38,208 nt of DNA from Candidatus Absconditabacterales bacterium. Lineage in GTDB: Bacteria; Patescibacteriota; Gracilibacteria; Absconditabacterales; Absconditicoccaceae. Below the pieces are notes generated by a model, which saw only the letters and a program-made list of their open reading frames with translations, was not told where the DNA came from and did not search any database. Below are positions 10,268 to 20,062 of the stretch, piece by piece. The stretch spans positions 1-38,208 of the forward strand of contig CALHCH010000081.1 in NCBI GenBank assembly GCA_937930555.1. Direction: 5' to 3'. Both the position numbers and the translations under genes were made by a program. How positions within the stretch are numbered: position 1 is the first letter of the stretch; the number at the start of each line of letters is the position of its first letter.

Positions 10268-10352
10268 TTGCTAAAATTTAAAATTTAAAATTTAAAATTT
10301 AAAACACTGTATTCTCACTTTATGCTTTAAACTTTATACTTTTCACCTTAGT
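10268..10352. repeat. AT-rich tandem/palindromic spacer between rplQ and rpoA
   Basis: Contains tandem aaatttaaaatttaaaattt units followed by tcactttatgctttaaactttatactttt. A related spacer is found at 14203-14286 (aaggtgtaaagtataaagtg...ttaaacttta). These look like members of a repeat family in spacers of the translation cluster. Confidence 0.5.
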
Positions 10353-11348
10353 TTATCCTTCAAGACTTCTTCCCATATTTTCCAATGAGTCGATAATCTC
10401 ATCTACCGCTTTTCTACCAATACCTTTCATACTCAATAGCTCCGATTTTCTCTTTTTTTCGAGATCTTCTACATACAATACCTCGTTTTTGATCAAAGCA
10501 TTTCTTGTTCTTTCACTCAATGGTAGTGCGTCGATAGGGATTGTTTTGATATTCATGTCTTCCACCATCTTGTCGGTGGTCTCTGCGATGTCATAGTAGT
10601 CTACAAGCAGTGATTTGTCGATATATACATCATCAAATATGAAGAGTTTTGCGTACGAAGCAACCACTTCACCAGCAAAAGAAATAACCTCCTGTGGTTT
10701 GATATCTGGAGAGATTGTTTTTACCTCTATGATGAGTTTGTCTTTTGAGTTTCCTGAGAAATCATCAATTACATCCTCTACATCATATTTTACATAGTCT
10801 ACCGCCTTGAAGTCATTGTCTATAAGTAAGATGTTGATTTCTTGTTGATCTGCTTTTTCTTCGCGAGATCTAAGGAAATCTAGTGAGTAGTATCCATATC
10901 ATTTTTCTAGTCTATACTCTACGACCAACTCCACTGATGCATCCGAAAGTTCCAAGAGGTATTCGTCTGCATTGAGTAGTTCTACACCACTCGGGAGATT
11001 GAGATCCTTACCAGTATACTGACTAGCTCCTTTAAATCTTTGTGAGATCCATTGTGATTTTTCTACATTTTCATCAGCCTTGAAGCGTAGTTTTTTGAAG
11101 TTTAGCATCAAATCAATAATAGACTCCTTGAGTCCATCCATACTATGGTACTCGTGAGATGCTCCATTGATCTTGAGACCAGTGATAGCTCCACCAGCAC
11201 TATATCACAAGATAGCTCTCCTAAGAGCGTTACCTAATGTGTGTCCAAATCATCTTGGGAGATACTGCAATTCAAATACGGTTGTCATTGCATCTACCTC
11301 GTTTACCACGATTTTTGGAGTTCAGATAAATTTTTGTATATCTAGCAT
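10353..11348 (-). CDS. rpoA: RNA polymerase alpha subunit
   Basis: The alpha dimer nucleates RNA polymerase assembly. Visible: the N-terminal domain with PRGFGHTLGNALRRAIL (two UGA glycines) and GAAITGLKI-like strand, and a C-terminal alpha-CTD with two helix-hairpin-helix segments, LPLSERTRNALIKNEVLYVE and SMKGIGRKAVDEIIDSL. Length 331, typical. Start MLDIQKFIG at 11348. It lies between rpsD and rplQ as usual. Confidence 0.98.
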
Positions 11349-11428
11349 AAGTCAGAAATAAGCAAGTAAAATGAGAGAGAAATGAAAAGTATGATGTTAG
11401 CTTTCAACTTTCAGTTTTAGCTTTTTTC

Positions 11429-12052
11429 TTACGCTCTAGCGTAGAATTCTACCACCTTCAAGATATCTACTGGAGTAGATATTTCGTCAGGATTTGGGAG
11501 ATCAAGAACTTCTACCTCATATTTTTTCTTGTTTACTTTGAGCCATCCTGGAGTATTGGTATCACCAACGCTGATAGGAGCTATACTATACAATGGAGAA
11601 GATTGTAGTTTTGTTCTGATGCTGATCACATCACCTGGATTGACATAGGTAGACGGGACATTATGTTTTTTGCCATTGAGCAAAAAGTGTCCATGTACCA
11701 CAATCTGTCTAGCCTGCATGATCGTATGAGCAAATCCAGCTCTGAGTACAATCACATCCAGTCTTCTTTCCAAGAATTGGAGTACTGCCTTATCGTGTGC
11801 CATACCCTTGTTTTTTGCATGACGAGAAGCAGTTTTTACCACGATTCTTTTAAACTGTTTTTCTGTAAGAAGATACATCCTTTTTAGAACCTGCTTGTTT
11901 CTCAGTAATTTTCCGTATTCAGAGAGTCTTACATTGGCAGCACCATGCTGTCCTGGTACAGACCTTCTTTTTCTTACGTCATATTTTGCAGGACCAAACA
12001 AGTTGATACCTTCTCTTCTACAGAGCTTAAACTTAGGTCAGTTGTATTTCAT
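11429..12052 (-). CDS. rpsD: 30S ribosomal protein S4
   Basis: uS4 is a primary 16S rRNA binder. The start at 12052 gives MKYNGPKFKLCRREGINLFG, the conserved N-terminal block, with one UGA glycine; starting at 12001 would delete it. The S4 RNA-binding domain is visible as RRLDVIVLRAGFAHTIMQAR. Length 207. The single UGA among about 14 glycines shows how strongly UGA use varies between genes here. Confidence 0.98.
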
Positions 12053-12140
12053 TATATAAGAATTATGAATAAAGAGTCAGGAGTAAGGAGATAGAAAAAG
12101 GTGATCCCTAATTCATTATTCCTCTTTCCTAATTCTAGTT
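12053..12140. repeat. Palindromic purine/pyrimidine intergenic repeat
   Basis: Same family as 9777-9877: gagtcaggagtaaggagata on the left and ccctaattcattattcct on the right can pair into an AU-rich hairpin. It fills the rpsK-rpsD spacer. Confidence 0.5.
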
Positions 12141-12524
12141 TTAGTTTCTCTTCTGTCTCTTTCATTTGCATCAACCATGTTGTATACCTGTTGCTTCTTT
12201 GATCCAAAGAATATCAACACCTCCAATATCATTGATTCATTTGAAAGTACCATCTCTTCATAGTCACGTTCATCTTGCGATGACTCAGATCTCCTGAAGT
12301 CACATACTATCTTTAGCTTCCTGGACAATACTCTTGGTGAGTTGTTCAGCAGCATATGGCGTGCTTTTTTTGGCACCCTTAAATCACAATGATCCAGTAC
12401 CTCAACCCAAAATTTTGTTTCACTGTTTGTCAGTGAGGGTGATATGAGTATTATTGGAAGTTGTTTTTATATGAAGAATACCCGAAGATATTTTCACATT
12501 TTTTTTCTTCTTTTTTACTGCCAT
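12141..12524 (-). CDS. rpsK: 30S ribosomal protein S11
   Basis: uS11 of the platform. It is invisible in a standard reading because 11 of its glycine codons are UGA. With UGA=Gly the translation is continuous: KTTSNNTHITLTD, GGGTGSLGFKGAKKSTPYAA, GLQEIGVIARGTGLGRDG, FKGINDIGGVDI and the terminal ATGIQHGGCKGKRQKRN, all at the expected places. Length 127. It is the clearest single demonstration of the code change in the window. Confidence 0.98.
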
Positions 12525-12602
12525 AATCTTAGATAATTAGATGTAAAAGATACTTAGATTTTTAGACAATAATATCTTAAAATCTAAAATTCTATGAATC
12601 TA

Positions 12603-12977
12603 CTATTTCTTCAGCACAGGTCTCACTCTAGATCTACCTAGTAGTTTTTTGGCTGTAGCACCACGTTTTCTGGTGTTTTGACCTCTTACAGGTAGTCAAA
12701 GATTGTGTCTCATACCTCTATAGCATTTGATTTCCTTGAGTCTCTTGATATTACTCGCTACCTCTCTTCTTAGATCGTTTTCCAACAACATTTCTTTGAG
12801 ATGATTGGTGAGTGTTTTTTGTTCATCCTCAGAGATATCAGCCACTTTTTTTTCTAGTGGTATATTGTATTGTTCCAGTATTTTTCTACTTGTAGAAAGA
12901 CCAATACCAAAAACATACGTCAATCCGATTCGAATTGATTTATTGTCAGGTATTACGTGTCCTTGAAGTCTAAACAT
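12603..12977 (-). CDS. rpsM: 30S ribosomal protein S13
   Basis: uS13 contacts the P-site tRNA and the B1 bridge. Motifs: ALTYVYGIG equivalent GLTYVFGIGLSTSRKIL, REVASNIKRLKEI, YRGMRHNLGLPVRGQNTRKR and a basic tail ending RVRPVLKK. One UGA glycine in the RHNLGLPV motif. Length 124. Followed by rpsK as in the alpha operon. Confidence 0.98.
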
Positions 12978-13011
12978 GCGGTAGTAAGTTAAATGAATAA
13001 ATATCAGGAAA

Positions 13012-13164
13012 TTATCCTTGTCTTGCCTTCACTCTTGCATCCTTTCTTCCGGTCTTCTTTCTGTTTTTTTGCACCAAATACAGTCTACACTTGGTGCGAG
13101 ACTTATTTCGTCTTTTTACAACTACGTATCCTTTTTTTGCTTTTATAGATGATCCAACTTTCAT
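13012..13164 (-). CDS. rpmJ: 50S ribosomal protein L36, zinc-less long variant
   Basis: bL36, the smallest large-subunit protein, begins MKVGSSIKAKKGYVVVKR and ends KARQG, matching the family's MKV...RQG ends. At 50 residues it is longer than the usual 37-38. Only one cysteine remains, so the zinc ribbon (three Cys and one His) is absent: a C-minus type. Start chosen at 13164 over the upstream in-frame methionine because MKV is the family start. It lies between infA and rpsM, the classic position. Confidence 0.88.
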   Translation of the reverse strand: MKVGSSIKAKKGYVVVKRRNKSRTKCRLYLVQKNRKKTGRKDARVKARQG

Positions 13165-13196
13165 CAATAGTGTAATAAATAAGTAAATATAAGCGT

Positions 13197-13520
13197 TTAT
13201 TTGGTTTGGGTCGAGGTGGTAGCATCTCCGGACTGATGTCATATTGCTTCATCTTGAGAGACAATATCGCTACCAGAATGAGATTTTTTTGATTCTTTGT
13301 TGATCGTTCTGTATACAATACGTCATTTGGTAGGTTCGTATGGATTGAGCTCTACTGTGACGAGATCTCCAGGGATGATCTTGATACGAAACTTCTTCAT
13401 CTTGCCGGCTGCATATGCCTCTACTTCCATATCCATATCCATCAGCTGCACCTTGTACTTACCTCATCACAAAATCTCTACCACGAGACCTTCTACTTCT
13501 ATTGCTTCTGCTTTTGCCAT
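13197..13520 (-). CDS. infA: Translation initiation factor IF-1 with C-terminal extension
   Basis: OB-fold factor that blocks the A site during initiation. Motifs: AIEVEGLVVEILGGGKYKVQ, AYAAGKMKKFRIKIIPGD and VTVELNPYEPTKGRIVYR. Three or more glycines are UGA. The core of about 72 residues is followed by about 33 residues rich in Ser/Thr/Gln not seen in typical IF-1. Total 107. Immediately upstream of rpmJ. Confidence 0.97.
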
Positions 13521-13555
13521 ATAATTAATTAGATTAAATGTCCTGCATGGATTAA

Positions 13556-13876
13556 TTATGCAGCGACTTTTTCTATAGATAGCACTGTCTGATGTGGTCT
13601 AAATCATTTTATTCTTTGGTATCTCTTTTTTGATTGAAATTTCAATACTCTCGTTTTCTTTCATTTGTTGTTCGCTACCACTTTAGCAGTTACTTTTGCT
13701 CATGTTACATATGGTGTACCTACAGAGACTTTTTTGCCTGCTTCATCAAACGCACACAACACAGTATCAAAAGAAACTGAAGCTCCTTCAGCTGCGTCCT
13801 GTAGTCTATCCACAGTGATTTCTGTACCTTCCTGTACTATATATTGGTGTCCTTGTATTGCGATTACTGCATACAT
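13556..13876 (-). CDS. rplU: 50S ribosomal protein L21
   Basis: bL21. Motifs: MYAVIAIQGHQYIVQEG at the start, VGTPYVTGAKVTAKVV in the middle, and KKRYQRIKGFRPHQTVLSIEKV at the end, the family's KKRRRRxxGHRQ region. Three UGA glycines. Length 106. The usual partner rpmA (L27) is not next to it; instead it sits 35 bases upstream of infA, an unusual arrangement. Confidence 0.96.
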
Positions 13877-13938
13877 TATTGCTGTATATTTATGATAAGT
13901 AAAGATGTATCTCTATTTGGTAGTATTATGACACACAA

Positions 13939-14202
13939 TTAGATCTTCATACCAAGATGAGAAAGCGTGTTGTACTTTTTCTTCAATGATCTATATGTGT
14001 GAGATACGATAGCTTTTGTTCTTTGGTATCTCCTAGCAGCAGGAAAATTGAATGAAACAAATCTTCTATACCATTTGGTATTGTAGTGTTTCTGTTTTCT
14101 TGCGGTATCTATAATATGAGATGCCTGAAGCTCTTTTTTATAAAAAGCTATCAATCTCTCATTTGTATTTAGATCGCCAGTCTTGTAGATAGTAAATCAC
14201 AT
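13939..14202 (-). CDS. rpsU: Probable 30S ribosomal protein S21 (bS21-like), 87 aa
   Basis: A short basic protein in the translation cluster. The segment NERLIAFYKKELQASHII followed by RKQKHYNTKWYRR resembles bS21 (ENESLEKALRRFKRKVxKSGIL, then RKREYYEKPS). The C-terminal half is a highly basic extension (RRYQRTKAIVSHTYRSLKKK). One UGA glycine directly after the start Met. Assignment rests on position and this pattern; it could be another small ribosome-associated basic protein. Confidence 0.55.
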
Positions 14203-14286
14203 AATCTAAGATATAAGGTGTAAAGTATAAAGTGTAAAGTAGAGATTTTATGTTTTAAAATTTCAACTTTAAACTTTAGATTGAAT
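14203..14286. repeat. AT-rich repeat spacer between rpsU-like gene and tRNA-Leu
   Basis: Contains aaggtgtaaagtataaagtg and, in inverse sense, tttcaactttaaactttaga; the halves can pair. Same family as 10268-10352. Confidence 0.5.
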
Positions 14287-14371
14287 TGCCGGGAACGGGA
14301 CTTGAACCCGTACGAGCTATTAACTCGGCGGATTTTAAGTCCGCTGCGTCTACCAGTTCCGCCATCCCGGC
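14287..14371 (-). tRNA. tRNA-Leu (UAA anticodon)
   Basis: Minus-strand 85-nt cloverleaf. Acceptor GCCGGGA/TCCCGGC-type stem with discriminator A, D arm GCGGAACTGGTAGACGC, anticodon stem-loop with TAA, a long class II variable arm (GAGTTAATAGCTC), and T arm ACGGGTTCAAGTCCCGT. The long variable arm and A discriminator fit leucine. No 3' CCA is encoded. Confidence 0.97.
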
Positions 14372-14401
14372 CTGACTTGGTAGTGTGCAAGACACATCTG
14401 A

Positions 14402-14749
14402 CTAAGATACGACTTCGTCATATATCTTGTCAAACACTTCTGGAAACACAATTGCAATATTTGAGAGCACTTTTCTGTCTAGTTGTACGTCTGCAGCGTT
14501 CATCTGACCGATAAATACGCTATACTTACTTCCTTTTGCTCTCACTGCTGCGGATATTCTTTCTATCCAGAGTCTTCTAAAGTTTCTTTTCTTCTCCTTT
14601 CTACCTATGTATGCGTTTTGTCATTGTTTGACCAGCGCACGTCTTACCTGAGAGTATACGTTTTTTCTACCCAGACGAAATCATTTTGCTGCCTTGATAA
14701 ATCTTTTATGTTTTCTTTGTCTCGCGAGACCATTTGATATTCTTACCAT
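14402..14749 (-). CDS. rplT: 50S ribosomal protein L20
   Basis: bL20, an early 23S rRNA assembly protein. Motifs: [59 protein letters not shown] and YSVFIGQM. All strictly required arginines are AGA or CGT, never CGA, which fits CGA no longer meaning Arg. Length 115. It follows rpmI after a 211-base spacer that holds a cactc/gagtg hairpin near 14802-14815; the spacer may be an autoregulatory leader as in other infC-rpmI-rplT operons. Confidence 0.97.
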
Positions 14750-14960
14750 TGGGACATCGTATTAGATATAAAACAAAAATTCACCACACTCACTCGGGAG
14801 AGTGATTTCATCTTGATTGATTCTATTTCTTTTTTGGTTTGATTGTGGGTGTGCTAGATCTGCCAGGATTGTACACACATCACTATAGATAAAGATGTAA
14901 CGACTAAGTTGATTGGTGGATCGCTGCAAATTGTTGGTGATACAACAATTTGGCCAAGAT

Positions 14961-15155
14961 TTATTTGTACGGTATCATCACCTTCATTCTTTTTACTTCG
15001 ACTTTTGCTACCGCTTTCCCAAACTTATGCTTCTTGGTTGTCTTACCTTTTTTGGTGAGCAAATGACTTCTACAGGTCTTGCTATGTCTGAGCTTACCGC
15101 TTCCAGTCACTTTGATTCTCTTTGCTACTGATCTATTAGTTTTTATCTTTCACAT
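14961..15155 (-). CDS. rpmI: 50S ribosomal protein L35
   Basis: bL35. The translation KIKTNRSVAKRIKVTGSGKL followed by RHSKTCRSHLLTKK matches the family core (KMKTNRSAAKRFKVTGSGK). The second codon is UGA (Gly). Length 64. It lies 53 bases downstream of infC, the conserved infC-rpmI-rplT order. Confidence 0.95.
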
Positions 15156-15208
15156 GATACAATGGGGCAACAAAATATAAAATAGTGGCTAATATACTAG
15201 TTGATTAA

Positions 15209-15943
15209 TTATTTTACTGATTTTTTGGGCACAAATTTTGGAGCTTTTCTTTTGGTGTCTGTCCCTGATCAAGCTGCATCTTTGGCTGATGCGGATGACT
15301 TCTTTGCTTGCTGCTCTTGTTCTTTCTTTTTGGCTGCTGCTCATTTTTCTCTATTGAGCTGTCTTCTTTCTTTCTTGGATTTTTGCTCACCTACAGCTTT
15401 TTGCTTGTATGCTGCGATCACCAATGTAAATCAATAATTTTCTTTTTTGACTCATTGGGTTTTTCCGTGATCTTTGAGTTGTTCTTCTACGCCGTCTAGT
15501 TTGACGCGCACGATATCTCTATACATTTTCTCTCTTCACTTTAGCACAACATTTATTTTTACTGGATGTCACTTATCCAAAAACTGTTTTGCTTTTTTTA
15601 CTTTCATCTCTAGATCGTGATCTCAGATATTGTACCCAAACTTGACCTCTTTTTGCACCTTTGCTTTCATCTTCTTTCTCTTTTCTGACTCTAGCTTTTT
15701 GCTTTCATACTGATGCTTACCAAAATCGATTACTTTAGCGGTACAGATCTTTGTTTTGGGATCATAACTTACTTGCACGAGATCCATTGATTTTTCTGCT
15801 GCAAGTTCTAGGGCTTTTTTTCTAGGCATAGTTCACAGTTTTTCTCAGTGTTCATCTACCACGAGGATAGTAAACGCCTTGATGTCTTCATTCTTGAATA
15901 TTCTCCGAGATTTCTGCTGACTTCACCTCTTGTTAAATGCCAT
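15209..15943 (-). CDS. infC: Translation initiation factor IF-3 with long basic C-terminal tail
   Basis: IF-3 keeps ribosomal subunits apart and proofreads initiator tRNA. N-domain: FKNEDIKAFTILVVDEHGEK and MPRKKALELAAEKSMDLVQV. C-domain: VKFGYNIGDHDLEMKVKKA, FLDKGHPVKINVVLKGREKM. The core of about 185 residues is followed by about 60 residues rich in Lys/Ala/Glu (EKGAAAKKKEQEQQAKK), giving 244. Internal start at 15829 would cut the N-domain; 15943 is preferred. First gene of the minus-strand translation cluster. Confidence 0.97.
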
Positions 15944-16043
15944 AGAATTTCAAATTTAAAAACGTGCTTCAATCCGAAGCTGACAATTTTTAGATATTTT
16001 TGGGAGAAATGCAAGTCGAAATAACATCAAATCGCATATAAAG

Positions 16044-19000
16044 CTATTTCTTCTTCACCTTCCCATTGTCCAATCTCACCACCTTGTCTGCAAACTGAAG
16101 AAGATTCTTTTCGTGTTCTATCATCAATACGGTAGATCCATAGTCTAAGAATTGTTTGAGTACGGATAATAACTTCTCTATATCACTTGGATGAAGTCAG
16201 ACCGTAGGCTCGTCGAGGAAGTATACTGTGTGTCCCCTATATTGTTTCAATAAATGTTTTACAAGCTTGAGTCTCTGAGACTCACCACCCGAAAGGGTAT
16301 GCGCTGGCTGTCACATCTTGAGATATCACAGTCATATATCCATCATCAACTGCAGCTTGTCGTGGATAAACGGAATCTCAGAGAAAAACTCATACGCATC
16401 CATCACATACATCTCCAGTATCTGTGTGATCGTCACATCGTGTCGACGTATGTCTAGTATCTCTGGCTTGTATCTCCTCCCTTTGCATAGGTCGCAGGGC
16501 ACATACGCATCTGGCAAGAACTGTAACTCTACCTTTTTGTACCCATATCACTTACACTCTGGGCAAGCTCATTTGGCAGAGTTGAACGAAAAGTGTCCAG
16601 CGTTGAATCACAACATCTTGGCTTCTGTGACTCCAGCAAACATCTTGCGGATATCATCAAACACACCTACAAAAGTAGCTGGACAAGAACGAGGGGTTTT
16701 TCCGATTGAGGATTGGTCTACATACAGGACATTGTCTATCTCCTCTCGACCCTTGATAGTCTCCACTCATATATGGTCATAAAATTGCTCGAGAGCAAGC
16801 TTTTCGAGATGTTCGTATTTTTTGCGTTGCATGACTGGTGCTTGTATGATATCTTGTCGAGAGAGTCATTCTTTGAGCAGCTGGAGTCTGATCTGGGACT
16901 GTACTCGCTTGCCTTTGTCTTGGAGGAAGTTGTACAATGTATGGTACATCAGCGTGGTCTTACCTGCACCACTAGGTCCAGTGATGATAGTAAAACTCCC
17001 CAACGCTATATCTACATCCACTCATTGGAGATTATGTTTATTTGCTTTTTTGATCTGGAGTATGGCAGAGCTTGGTTTATGATCAAACGATCATTGCACC
17101 TTTTTGCGACCAGTGATATACTGAGCTGTGAGGGTGTCGGTTTTTACAAAATCCTTGTATGGTCCATTGAATACAATATCTCATCCAAAATCACCTGCCC
17201 CAGGTCACACCTCCACGATCCAGTCACTTGCTTTGATAAACGCATCATTGTGCTCGACGACCACGATAGTATTGCCCATCTCCTGGAGTCATCTGATCGC
17301 TTTGATTACCTTCTCGATCTCCTCTTCATGCAGTCATATGGTAGGCTCATCTAGCACATAGATGATTCAGGTCAATTTGTTACCTAGTTGTTTGGCTAGT
17401 CTCAGTCTCTGGATCTCTCATCCACTCAGGGTATCGATCTTGCGAAATGTAGCTAGGTATCACAGACCCAGCTCATCTATCGTACTCGCTCTATCCATCA
17501 GCGGTCAGACGATCCTACGTGCAAGTTCAGCATTTTTGCTTGTTGTTTTGGCAAATTTTTGCATCACCTGGACCAGATCGGCTATAGGGAGTTGCTGGAG
17601 ATCATGGATATTGTATACTTGTTGTAGGTCTGCGATATTGGTGAGTCTGTCGGCGTCCTTGCTTTTTTTGTCCAAGACAATATGTACAGCCAGAGCTTCT
17701 TTGCAGAGTTTGGCACCATCACAAGTCGGACACGGCATCATATCCAGCATAGCTTGGAAATCTACAGTCAGGACTCATTTTTGGTACTGAGAGATGAGGA
17801 CATCCTCCACTCACTTGTAGGTGATCGTGATATATTTGCCTCATCATATACTGAGTCTATACTGCTCCTCATCACCATTGAGCACCACTTCTTTGAAATA
17901 ATCTGGGAGATCTCATCGGCGAGTCTGCACATCTATATCATATACATCTGCAAGTTTTTTTAGTATAGCTTGACCGAGATTGCTATCTCTCCATGGGAGC
18001 ATCGCCTTGAGATACTTGCTATATGGGTCCAATACCTTGTCAAAATCCACCTGTAATATCTCACCCAGACCATGACACTTGTCACACGCACCCTCCTGCC
18101 TATTGGATGAGAAGTGCGCTGGTGTGAGTTCTGGATATTTTATATCGTCCTTGGCACAGTAGTATTTGTCGGTATATCGAGTGGTCTCATCTGATACATC
18201 TCCACTGACTCATATAGCAGATCATCATAGATTATCTCAGAGAAACGATGATATAGCATCAAACAGCTCTCACTCCTGAGCTCATATATAGTGATTTTCT
18301 TCTGATGCAGGTGTGACCAATGTTGCATTATATGCCTTACTGAGTTTGTTGGCTTGTGTTTTAGAGATTTTTTTGTCTTTAGGGTCATGTATGATCAAGA
18401 TGTTTTCTGCGGTACTCTTGATCTTCATCCCATCAAACTCCCAGTCTGTCGTATCAAAATAGTCTCTCTCCAGACTTCACTTAAGTTTGGGCTCCATCAA
18501 TGATGCTACCAATATCATACCTGCTACTGGATGCTCTAGTCTTTCTACTACTTTTTGGGCTACTACTCATCACGCACTATGTCAGATGATGATAGTTTTT
18601 TCATCAAACGTTCCATTTTTCAACACAAAGCTTACCTGCTTATCTATGTTTGGCTTCTTTGGATTTGGCAATGCTGGAGCTTCTACTGCAAATCACAGCT
18701 CTTCAAGCTGTGTCTGCAACCAAGGCAGTGCATGCTGATTTGGTCATGATTGATACCCATGCAACAACACTACTCTATACCCCTCTCCCATTTTTCTTGT
18801 TTCTTGTTTCTTGTTTCTTGTTTCTTTCTTATCATCTTTCCTCGCGACTTCCCCACTATCCACATATCTTTTTACACCAAATTTTTCTGTCCTACTCAGC
18901 ATCTTGATCACATCGTCCTTGAGTCTCCTATGGATAGACTGACCCACCGTCACACGATCAAACACCCCACTCACTCTCACTGGAAACATCTCATCTGGCA

Positions 19001-19640
19001 CCTGAGGCGTTTCGAGATAGAAGTACTCTATAGACTCTCATTCTAGAGATGACGTATCATCTGCCGTCCCTGCATTCATCTCTACCATGATCCTGGTCAG
19101 CCCTCCGCCATTATCTACTTGTTTCCTATTTCTCGCCACAAATTGTTTCAACGACTTACTATCCTCAAACAATCCAAAATCCTGAAGTAGATAGATCTTC
19201 TGCCCATCAAATCTCATCAATATATCATCCACAATCTGATCAGTGGTCTTGGGTCTGAGAGGGTCGCCACATGTATGGCAGTATACCTCTCACAACTTAC
19301 TCATCATCAGCCTGAGATAATCATCCAGCTCAGTCAGCGTCCCCATCGTAGATCTACTATTGCCCACTCTCTTGTTTTGTTCTATACTCACCGCAGGCGA
19401 GAGTCCAGAGCTATAGTCCAGCTCAGGTCTAGATCCGAGATTGAACATCTGTCTGAGATACGAGCTCAACGACTCGATATAACGAAACTGCCCCTCCTTG
19501 TATATGGTATGAAACGCCAACGAAGACTTACCCGATCACGACACACCCGTCATCGTGATGATCTTATTTTTTGGCAATTCGATATCGATATTTTTGAGAT
19601 TGTTGGTCGAGACCCCCTGCAATACTATCTTATCCTCCAT
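16044..19640 (-). CDS. uvrA: UvrA excinuclease subunit containing an inserted RBBP9/YdeN-type alpha/beta-hydrolase domain, 1198 aa
   Basis: UvrA finds DNA lesions and loads UvrB in nucleotide excision repair. UvrA parts: Walker [20 protein letters not shown] near residue 33, [44 protein letters not shown], an intact zinc module CPEC...CDLC before KGRRYKPE, and a C-terminal ABC signature and Walker B region, ending [18 protein letters not shown]. The usual length is about 940. The extra part is a continuous domain at about residues 284-484: [29 protein letters not shown] (Ser355), HDPKDKKIS (Asp422) and EENHYIG (His450). It sits between the UvrB-binding region and the first zinc module, whose first pair is reduced to CAKD. 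One open frame throughout. Confidence 0.95.
18190..18791 (-). other. Inserted serine-hydrolase domain inside uvrA
   Basis: Codons for UvrA residues about 284-484. The domain starts at an internal ATG preceded by a purine-rich heptamer repeat. It has the order of the RBBP9/YdeN family: strand plus [30 protein letters not shown], nucleophile elbow [15 protein letters not shown], acidic residue in HDPKDK, and catalytic His in EENHYI. The members of this family are normally free-standing serine hydrolases of about 180-200 residues. The neighbouring UvrA sequence before ([16 protein letters not shown]) and after ([16 protein letters not shown]) is contiguous in normal UvrA. Confidence 0.88.
18793..18826. 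repeat. Heptanucleotide tandem repeat inside uvrA
   Basis: Plus strand (tttcttg) x4 plus a partial fifth unit; on the coding strand the unit is caagaaa. It encodes a [12 protein letters not shown] linker between UvrA and the inserted hydrolase, one codon upstream of the domain's internal ATG. Because 7 is not a multiple of 3, gain or loss of one unit would shift the frame. Confidence 0.9.
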
Positions 19641-19710
19641 AGATACTAGATCAAAAATACAAAAATGCCGCCATCACGGACAGACGTCACGCGGTCGACA
19701 GTGGAGCTTA

Positions 19711-19914
19711 CTGTAATATTAAAAACGGGTTGGAATAACAACTCTCAATTGCTATCTAAGCGATTTTTTCTTGAGACCTTCATTCTCTGTATCAAGCAGT
19801 TTTCAATAGATTACAGCGCTAATAAATCAGCTTAAGTTCAAGACACCTCTAAAACGCTAGTTGAATAGCTATCTTTCGAAGATAATTTTGTCTGACCGGT
19901 TTCTGATTTATTAG
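19711..19914 (-). ncRNA. Candidate structured RNA / cis-regulatory leader, copy 1 (upstream of uvrA)
   Basis: A 204-nt element paired with the 205-nt element at 32803-33007. Read on the minus strand: outer stem 1 CTAATAAATCAG/CTGATTTATTAG, inner AGACA/TGTCT, then the shared block ATTAGCGCTGTAAT, and stem 2 CTGTAAT/ATTACAG extended by ATTGAAAAC/GTTTTTAAT. That extension needs a G-U pair only possible on the minus strand, so the minus strand is the likely RNA. It ends 70 nt before the uvrA start codon. No coding frame. Could be a leader element or a separate small RNA. Confidence 0.65.
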
Positions 19915-20062
19915 TATCTCGTACCATATATGGTATATGGTCGCAGATATTCCTAACATTTCATTATTACGGAGTTGTGGCGTTTTTACAAATAGAAAAG
20001 CAGCCTTGATAATATCAAAGCTGCTAGAGAGGTATTTTTTTATAGTTTATATTAGTAATATT

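Noticed and set aside
12116-12376. 86-codon minus-strand frame beginning MPKKARHML.
   Set aside because: It is an out-of-frame shadow of rpsK, whose correct frame uses 11 UGA glycines.
18140-18388. 82-codon minus-strand frame inside uvrA.
   Set aside because: Out-of-frame shadow of the uvrA-hydrolase reading frame.
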